Source: Phytophthora quininea
Taxonomy: Eukaryota; Oomycota; Peronosporomycetes; Peronosporales; Peronosporaceae
Assembly: GCA_011947345.1 (NCBI GenBank)
Contig: JAAVTG010000968.1
Span: 1 to 64,000 of the forward strand
DNA: 64,000 nt
Direction of reading: 5' to 3'
Shown here: piece after piece, positions 56,740-64,000 of the stretch
How positions within the stretch are numbered: position 1 is the stretch's first letter
Layout of the letters: each line of letters begins with the position of its first letter
Made by a program: the position numbers and the translations under genes
The notes under the pieces: model-generated
Told to the model about the DNA's origin: nothing
The model's database searches: none
What the model saw: only the letters and a program-made list of their open reading frames with translations

Positions 56740-57778
56740 ATCCGCGACAACCAAGTCAGCTGGCGTGTCCACTGTCGGGGAGAAACGAGCTCCTTTATCT
56801 TCCCCTCCTTCCTCGTCTTAGCGACAGAAGACTTCGCACAAGAAGACGAAGACTCGTCCTGTGGACTCAGCGAAGCCGCCAGGTTCTCCTCGTAGGAAGA
56901 AGCCAGTCCATGCTGCTGTTGGAGTTAAGTCTCTTGCCCTGCTGCCAACTCGACAGCCCACTACTCCTTCGTTCCCCGACGTCTTGACGCTTCCTTCTGC
57001 AAGGTTCGTGTCCGAGCAGCTCAAGCCTTTAGAAGGGGTCTCGGGAGCTCCCGGAGCTCAAGACTATCTAAACGTGCCGTTCTTTCATCGTGGGTCTGCT
57101 CGCTGTTGGGCAGTCATATTGGCTGCTTCGACTTCTCCTCCCATGCAGCGGGTTGGCAACAATGATTGCTTGGCTGCCATTCCGTGCAGTGTCGAGGGCC
57201 TTAGGCAATTTCGGGCCGTCTACAGCCCTGGCCACCCTTGTCAATAGATTTTCGCCAAGTTCAACGTCGACCCTGTGTTTGTGCCCCAAGAACGGATGGA
57301 CGCCGCGGGATCTCGTCTGCTCCAGAAGACCCTGTGGACATCGTATGCGACTCATGGATCCGTTTTCTTGGCGATGGCCGAGTTGGCGAAAATAATTCTT
57401 CGCTTACTCGGTCCAAGGTATTCGTGGCCCTATGGGAGCGCATGCATTGGGTCGCCGGCGCAAGCGTGATCGCAGGTCTCCACTCCCGGGAGACCTCAAG
57501 CTGGGTTGGCAGAGGTCTACGAAATTTGGCAGGATTATAGTACTCAGCGCAAGCGCCGGAGTGACTTGTTACGCCTCGTCCAGAAATCGCTGAGTCAAGT
57601 TCTTCTGCCGGCCGATTCGTCAACTTCCGCTGATGATTCTTCGCCAACTCTCGACCCAGAAATGCTGTTTGAGCCTTCCGTGCCATCGTATTCGCTAACG
57701 AGTCACCCATGGTTCCCTGCTGCATCTTTTCGAATGGCAGCACATAATAAATATGGTGTTGGGGATGGTTTCTTCTGA
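56740..57778 (+). pseudogene. Retroelement-like coding remnant, unknown family
   Basis: Plus-strand frames 56861-57247, 57275-57469 and 57506-57778 join into a basic, Pro/Ser-rich then helical protein (RRKKPVHAAVGVKSLALLP, LAKIILRLLGPRYSWPYG, IWQDYSTQRKRRSDLLRLVQ). Codon flow resembles the 53417 gag-like ORF, so it may be that element's continuation after the insertions at 55.0-56.7 kb. No catalytic motif. It ends about 80 bp before the SepSecS start. Confidence 0.35.
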
Positions 57779-57796
57779 TAATTATACTTGGGGTTT

Positions 57797-57844
57797 GACT
57801 ACCAACAGGCCAAAAGGACTACCCACAGGCCAAAATGACTACCG
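57797..57844 (+). promoter_or_regulatory. 20 bp tandem repeat just upstream of SepSecS start
   Basis: GACTACCAACAGGCCAAAAG (57797-57816) is followed directly by GACTACCCACAGGCCAAAAT (57817-57836) and a third partial unit GACTACCG, ending 16 bp before the ATG. The position fits the core promoter or 5' UTR of a compact gene. A regulatory role is inferred from location only. Confidence 0.4.
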
Positions 57845-57859
57845 AGCGCGCGACCCAAA

Positions 57860-59593
57860 ATGGCTCGAAGAACGCACCCGCCTTACATCTTGATGAACGC
57901 CAAGAGCGCCGAGCTGGCGGCGCAGCTCGTGCCTAGGACGTATGTGCAGCAAGGTTTAGACGCGGTGCGCTCGCGCGAGAGGATGGTGACGAATCTCTTG
58001 GCGCAGCGGAGCTTACCCGACGATGGCTGGGACGACGCGAGTGTGGAGCTGCTGCTGCAGACGCTCTCGGCCATGGACAGCAACAATTTCCGAAGCAGCG
58101 CTGGAGCCGGCGAGCGTGAGGCGCGGGTCTTCTCGCTTTGGTGGCACGCCGCCACTTTTACTTGGCGCATGGCGTGGGGCGATCGGGCGATGTGGCGGCG
58201 GTGCAGCCCAAGGCAGCGGGCTCCTCCCTCCTGGTGCAGCTGGCCAACGCCATGGCGAGGGATGTGCTGCGACTCGCAGGCCTGCGGGCAGTGAAGGCTG
58301 CCATTGTGCTGCCTGTGGCCACGGGTATGTCACTGATGCTGGTACTGCAACAGCTGAAAGAGACCAAGCCTGGTGCGCGCTACGTGATCTGGCCGCGGAT
58401 CGACCAAAGTCATGCTTCAAGTCCATCGTGGCGGCGGGGCTAACCCCGTTAGTGCTGGAGAACTTGCTGATAGAGGAGAACGGACAGGTCGGAGGACAGC
58501 TGAAGACAGATGTAGCTGGCATGAAGGAGATGCTGGCCAAGCACGGGAGCGACAGCGTGTTGGCAGTCATGAGCACTACAAGCTGCTTCGCTCCCAGAGC
58601 TTATGATAGCGTCGAGGAGATCGCGAAGCTCTGTCAAGAGCGCAATATTGGTATGAAGTATCTGATGGTGCAGTCGTGTGGTAAAATACTAACATGACAT
58701 CCATTTGCAGCGCATGTAATCAACAATGCCTACGGTGTACAGGCGTCGAAGTGCGTTCATCAAGTGGAATTGGCCATGCGCAAAGGCCGCGTGGATGCAG
58801 TGGTGCAGAGCCTCGATAAGAACTTCATGGTTCCTGTTGGCGGTGCTATTGTTTGTTCACCTTCGCGGGAGACAGTTGATCGAGTGGCGAAGTTTTATCC
58901 TGGGCGTGCCAGCGCTACTCCGACGCTGGACTTCTTCATTACCATGCTCCAAATGGTTAGATCAACAGTGTTATTTGTCTCCCCGCTCTCTCTAATCGTG
59001 ACATATATTCTAGGGGAAAAATGGGTATCGACGCTTGTTAGCAGAGCGCAAGAGCCTTGCGAGATATATGCGTGAGCAACTCCAGTCTTTCGCGGAAGAA
59101 GAGGGCGAAAGCTTACTTCGGGTTTCAGACAATGAGGTAGGCATACGTACGCATTTGTCAAACCCATTTTTTTGCAGGTCGCTATCCTCTTTCTGTTTGT
59201 GCTCGCAGATCTCCTTCGCGTTGACATTGCGAACCTTCTGCCCAGACGTGGCCAACGTCAACGAGAAATCTCGGCAGTTAACAAAGCTAGGTGCAATGCT
59301 GTTTTCACGAGGTGTCTCTGGCGCACGGTAAGTTTGGTTTATCCACGCGTGAGAGGAGTTTAGCGTCTAACGCTGAATCGTTCAGGGTTGTAACGTGTCT
59401 TGACGAAAAAACCATCGCGGGGCACAAGTTTTCAGCCTTTGGCGCACACCACAGCGCGTTTCCTGTAGCGTATGTAACTTTTGCCTGCGCTTTAGGCATG
59501 GAACGCTCTGAAGTGGACTTGCTTCTAGCAAGACTGCGAAAGACGATCCAGGAGTGGCGCACAAAACAAGCTGATGATCCTCCAGCAGTGTAA
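57860..59593 (+). CDS. SEPSECS: SepSecS, O-phosphoseryl-tRNA(Sec) selenium transferase
   Basis: PLP enzyme that converts phosphoseryl-tRNA(Sec) to selenocysteinyl-tRNA using selenophosphate. ATG 57860. Exons are split by introns 58651-58710, 58956-59013, 59137-59208 and 59328-59385, all GT-AG. Conserved blocks: [109 protein letters not shown] and [28 protein letters not shown] holds the PLP lysine, and [15 protein letters not shown] follows. About 495 residues, near the 501 of the human enzyme. Two single-base deletions (58136; AAA run at 58404) interrupt the frame. Given perfect conservation around them, I favour sequencing errors. It converges with the CLU gene. Confidence 0.95.
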
Positions 59594-59763
59594 ATAGTTG
59601 ACGATGAAATCACAGCGCAGTCGAGTACTACCGGCAGTAAATTTTTGAGCTCGACTTGAGCTACAACGATGCCAACGATGTCTATAAAACTATGTCCTGA
59701 CGTGCTATCTGCTTGTGCTCCTGGATTGTTGCTGCCGCTGCCTCGCGCGCCGCAAATTCACAC

Positions 59764-62700
59764 CTAGTGCTTCTTGCCGCCGTTCTTCGACTTTTTGTTT
59801 TTCTTCTTCGTAACAGCAGGTGCTGCCGATGACGCCGTAGGTTCCTGGTCACCACTGGTCTTGAATTCGAGCTCTCCGAGAAGTTCGTTGGCAATAGCGT
59901 CAGCAGCTGCAGCAGCGTCAATTTCTCGGCGGCCCTTAGCTCCCTCCACCGCCTTCTCGGTAAACCTCGCCATGAATTTGGCTGACTCGACCACACGTGG
60001 GTCCTCCTCGCCGTAAGCCTCCTTGAAAAGCGAATATACCTTCTTCTCGTACGCGAGCGCCTCGCGGTAACCGCCAGCAAGTCCGCAGGCAAGTGCCATT
60101 TGATGCAGCGTGTTGGCAGCCTGGTTGCGGTCAAACTCTCCGCGGCGCAGGGACTCACGGTGGCACAACAAGGCCAGCGTAATTTGACCCACGTCCTGAC
60201 ACATCATGCCCATCTTGAAGTAGAGCGAGCTGATCTCAGGGAAGTGAGGACCGCTGCAGAGCTCCAGCAGGTAGATGGAGCGGCGCAAATGGGCCACCGC
60301 GAGATCTGTCTGGGCATTCGCATGGAGGAAAAGCGCCAAGTTTGCGTGGGCAAAAGCCGTGTCATGATAGTCAATTCCCTGGAGCTGCGTGTATAAAGCA
60401 AGCGCCCGCTGCTGCTGTGCAATAGCTCCAGCAATATCTCCAGCGTGGTAAAGGACGGTGGCCAACGACGAGCTGCAAAGGGCGGCATCCTCATGAGCTC
60501 CGCCACACACCTGGATCAGCAACGACGAAGCCTCCTGGATGAGCTCATATGCGTTCGACAGCACGCCCTGACTCAATTGCAGACGACCACGTTCCAGGAG
60601 ATGCTTAGCCTGCGCTAACGGGTGGGCAGGGAGCGAGTTTTTCACGACAGGAACGACGCCAGTGATGTCATCCAGGCTGATCGGCGCGGTTGATGCGAAG
60701 TCATAGTTTCGGCTAACCACTCGCAGGCCCAAGCGCTGGCACAGACGGCGAAGCAGGACCGCCTTGTGCACGCGACCAAGAGGGGCATCGAACCATCAGT
60801 GCGTTCTGACTCCACTTGTCCACGGTTTGGGCCCCACAGCACCAAATCATAGTCAAAGCGGCCCTTGATCTCCTTGTTAATACGGGCCCAAAGCGTTTTG
60901 GCATCCATCGTTGTCGGGGTCAAAGGAACATCGCCATTGCCGTTCTCCTTACTGTCGCCATTCTCTGCGGCCTTACTCGCACCAAGGATACCGTTCAAAA
61001 GCTTCACAATTGCCGAACCTGGTGCTGCACGGACAGAGTCATTGACGTTTAGCGCTTCCGCCAAAATGTGTTTGGATGCCCGCGCAATCATCTCCACCTC
61101 CAGCAGCTCCAAAATGTACTTGGAGATGCCTCCAATGGACTCGAGCTTCCCGCACAAGGAGGCCAGACGACCCAGGTAGCGCATATTGATACCACACGAG
61201 TGCATCAGGTGCGTAAGAGCGTATCCATCGGCAGGTGCAATAGCACCGCGACGCACATCAGCAATAAATGCAGGCACAACAATCCGCTGTAGATACTCAG
61301 ACGCGTCCTTCACTGCTGCCTCGTCAGCCTCTAGTTCCTCCGCATTCGTTGATCCCGCGTATTTCATGAAGACATTCGGGTTCAGCAAGACTGGAGAAGC
61401 TTCTTCTTCCTCCTCCTCCTCCTCTTCCTCACGTCCATTCTCCACCTTTTCCGATTTCTTCGAGGTCTCTTCAGCTGTCTCGGACTTCTCGCCACCTTCA
61501 GCGCCATCTTCCTTCTTAGCCGCTTCTTCCTCTGCTGTCTTAGCTGCCTTGCGAGCCTCACGCTTGGCACGACGCGCCTGATTTTGCTTCCAGAGCGAGT
61601 AAAGCTGGACCAGCTCCGGACGCAACAAAGCTACATAGCCATCATTGTCACGAGTGAACACTAAGCCGTCGTCTTCTGGTGCCGGCTTCTGATTGGCATC
61701 TCCGTCACGTTTTGCGTAGTAGGTCCAATCCTTTGGGGCAATGCGGACGAGATCCAGAACATATAAGCGACCATCCGATCCCTTAATACCCTTGGCCTCC
61801 ACCGGGCCACTGATCTTGACCACTTCGGTACCGGCTTCGCCACTACTCACAGGTGCAGCACCAAGAGCCTCCTGCTCCTTCTCAGCAGCTAAGTCTTCCT
61901 CGGATTTTCCAAGCGGCTTAATACTGCGCTCGGCGATGTGCAACTTTGCGCCTGCCTCCAGCATCAGTGCGTGCATCTCACTGTTAGCCGCGACGGTCTT
62001 TCCACCATCCACGGAGCCATACACAAGTTTGGAGGCCGCGTCTCCTTGAAGAATGCCAGGGATCACACTCTGCGCAATCACGCGGACACCAAGATAATCC
62101 ACAACCGTCGTGGCAAGAGTGTGCAGTCCGCGAACATCCGCGTCGTTGAAGGCCTTCACGCCCTGCAGATCGCGGTTTGCAGCGGAGTAGGCAGCTTCCT
62201 CGCCGCCAGAAGCGTCTTTAGGTTTTCCTTCGCCGTCGATAGACAGGGAGAAGAAAATATTGTTGAACACGTACACCTGCGCGCTTTGCTCATCCATGGG
62301 GTTGATGGGAGGAATGTATCCCTCGACAATAGCCACCGCGCCTTTCGTCGCAGCCTCCACAAACTCCGCCAGCACTTTGTTCGTGACGCGAGCACGCAGA
62401 ATCTCCTCTCGGAGCGTGGCCGCAGGCAACTCACGACAGCACTGGTATTCTTCGTTCCAGTCACGGAGCACACCACTTTCGTCCATTCCGTAGTTCGAGC
62501 ACAGCTCATCCTCGGCGCGGTTAAGATCATACTTGTGCTCTTCCGTTGCCGTCGTCGTCGGCGTGTTCCACGGTAGCTTTCCACCCAAACTGGATCCAGC
62601 CGCCACCATCCACTCGATCGACGAGGGGCCCTGCTTGGCCAAAGCTGCCGCTTTGGCGAGAAGGGCAGGGTAGGAGCTCTTAAACTTGGGCGAAACGGTG

Positions 62701-63673
62701 CTCAGCACATGCATTAGCAAATGCGCAGTGCCCGGAGCTGTCTTGTGCGGACGCGGGTCGAAACCAGAAGAGTTGGAGCGGTTCACGTAGAAGCCGTTCA
62801 CGTGTGCCGTGATGTAGTAGCGTGTGTTGTCGCCCTCAACGACCACCTCCAGGTACAGCAGATCGCCGGCCAGTTTGCGGGGCGCGGGCGGCGGATTGTA
62901 ACCCGAGAAGACGATACTCTTGACGCACACGGGGAGCTTGGCATCCTGCTGGGGCTCCTGTTCCTTTTTGTCATTGGTGTCAGCTTGCTTTTGCTTTTGC
63001 GCGTTCTTTTTGCTCTTCTTCTTCTTTTGGTCCTTATCGCTTTTCTTGCCCTTGACAGCAGATTGCTCTTGCTCCTGCTCAGCAGGGGTCTCATCTGGTG
63101 CAAACGAGTAAAACTCGGCCAGCTCAGCCTTGACTGGCACCTCGACGCCCTCGAGCTTGTGATGGATCTCGCGCAGCCTCTTGAGCTGCTGTTCCGAGAC
63201 CTCTTTGAGCTTCTTCTCGTCCATCTCCTCCTCCTCTTGTGCTGGGGAATCTTCAGGATGGTCGGCAGCTTCTTGCTGCTCCTCGGATTCTGCAACGGGC
63301 TGCGGGATGGGCGGGTTGGCCAGCACGTCGCGGAGGCGACGCACGTGGTTGCGCACCTTGCGGGCGTCGTACTTGTCCAGCACCATGCGCAGCGTGGCGC
63401 TGTCCGCCACGGCGTACTCGGCCAGCTCCACGTAGTCGTTGAGTGGCACCCAGGTCTGCTGCTCGCCCTGCTGTGTTTCCAGGTGGTAGCACGTGTAGCA
63501 GGCCAGCGCAGGGAACTCGGCCAGGAGCTGGCGCAGCGACGTGACGGTGTCGGCGGCGCTCACGTTCTCGAGGCGCACGGCCTCGCCCGCGGGGGCGCCA
63601 CTAGCACCGAGAATGGCGCGTCCTCCACAGCGACAGGCTGCTCCTGCGCCTCGACGGGGTCGTTGCTGCCCAT
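59764..63673 (-). CDS. CLU: Clustered mitochondria protein (CLU/eIF3-like)
   Basis: Cytosolic protein needed for normal mitochondrial distribution, with RNA-binding roles reported in the family. ATG 63673 (MGSNDPVEAQEQ), stop TAG 59764, about 1300 residues. An N-terminal ubiquitin-like CLU_N region (SLRQLLAEFPALACYTCYHL, residue ~50) is followed by a Lys-rich linker (~200-230). The CLU domain has DWNEEYQCCRELPAATLREE, EGYIPPINPMDEQSAQVY and VRGLHTLATTVVDYLGVR at ~390-540. A Lys/Glu-rich insert is at ~700-770. Then come an eIF3-type helical region and TPR repeats (ERGRLQLSQGVLSNAYELIQ, HANLALFLHANAQTDLAVAH; ~1010-1220). The end is Lys-rich. Single-base deletions at a C run near 63598 and near 60780 split it into three frames. 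No intron needed. Confidence 0.93.
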
Positions 63674-63822
63674 GCTGTCCAAACCTTGCTGCTCGCAGAT
63701 CGATCCGAGCAAAATCAAAGTGCGTCCGGGCCACAAGTTCAAAAACTCTTTAAAGAGTTTTTTAAACACACATATCTTTTGTCTTTTTTGTCCAACATGA
63801 TTGGCGGAGTATTGCCGGCTAT

Positions 63823-63952
63823 GGCACGAAGAAGCCAAGGTTGTCTGAAGCAGACGACGCATCGATCCGAACACTGCTAGGAACAATGACGCAGGGCCAG
63901 ATCGCCGCGCCGGTTGGCGTTTCGCAGAACTCGGTGTCGAGGCGGAGCCGAG
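63823..63952 (+). pseudogene. Possible transposase helix-turn-helix fragment
   Basis: ATG 63823 (MARRSQGCLKQTT), then after a frame change GTMTQGQIAAPVGVSQNSVS with RRSRGAT and a stop. The spacing resembles the first helix-turn-helix of Tc1/mariner transposases (QIAxxxGVSQxSVSRR). It lies about 150 bp upstream of the CLU start on the opposite strand. Too short for a firm call; it may continue past the window. Confidence 0.3.
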
Positions 63953-64000
63953 GAGCCACGTAAGACCGGCTGTCATCGAAAACTTACGAAGGAAATGCTG

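Noticed and set aside
59137..59176. Alternative 3' splice site (TTTTTTTGCAG) in SepSecS intron 3
   Set aside because: Using it shifts the downstream exon out of the conserved frame; the site at 59208 restores [10 protein letters not shown].
62721..63800. Leu/Val-rich plus-strand frame of 359 codons
   Set aside because: It is antisense to the CLU coding sequence and arises from GC-rich codon bias; CLU on the minus strand has clear homology.
1..64000. CRISPR arrays, bacterial operons, Shine-Dalgarno sites
   Set aside because: No regularly spaced repeats of that type; the introns and gene families are eukaryotic.
1..64000. RXLR or Crinkler effector genes
   Set aside because: I looked for signal peptide plus RxLR-dEER and LFLAK/HVLVxxP motifs and did not find a supported case.

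Overview
The window looks like nuclear DNA from an oomycete, most likely a Phytophthora-type peronosporalean. The evidence is 47-104 nt GT-AG introns, several with CTAAC or CTAAT branch sites, GC close to 50 percent, and a dense, nested set of the transposon families typical of those genomes. I infer this from gene content only. No species is claimed.

Layout. Positions 1-10853 form a 7.9 kb spacer between two nearly identical 1.48 kb inverted arms; the left arm runs off the window. The spacer holds a spliced coiled-coil gene of unknown function, a possible insert (3305-6253), a 569 bp TA-flanked element, a second unknown gene (to 7678) and a frameshifted Tc1/mariner transposase. Positions 11.2-16.2 kb hold broken retroelements: a Gypsy RT piece, a LINE RNase H tail and Gypsy RT/RNase H/integrase. 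Positions 16782-20884 are a PiggyBac element with TTAA duplications and a six-intron transposase. Positions 21.7-26 kb are stacked relics: Myb/SANT-like genes, a Gypsy protease piece, an LTR and a PIF transposase. Positions 27051-29850 are a nearly complete PIF/Harbinger element with 3 bp target duplications and convergent transposase and Myb-like genes. Positions 31.4-33.5 kb are a LINE reverse transcriptase. Positions 36.1-44.8 kb contain scattered Helitron parts, another LTR copy and a Gypsy gag. Positions 45-52 kb contain low-copy-looking ORFs: a cupin-like relic, a spliced unknown gene, a Myb-like ORF, a strongly diverged histone H4-like gene and a pair of related acidic-tailed genes. Positions 53.0-57.8 kb are a retroelement (LTR plus a long gag-like frame) disrupted by smaller elements.

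The last 6 kb is gene space: SepSecS (selenocysteine synthesis, plus strand, five exons) and a CLU/clustered-mitochondria protein (minus strand), convergent and 170 bp apart. Both are well conserved along their length but carry isolated one-base deletions, several in homopolymers. The same kind of difference separates the two arms of the big inverted repeat. Many of the apparent frameshifts in the window may therefore be sequencing errors, and calling genes dead on that basis alone is unsafe. Except for the two housekeeping genes and a few unknown ORFs, almost every recognisable gene belongs to a mobile element.
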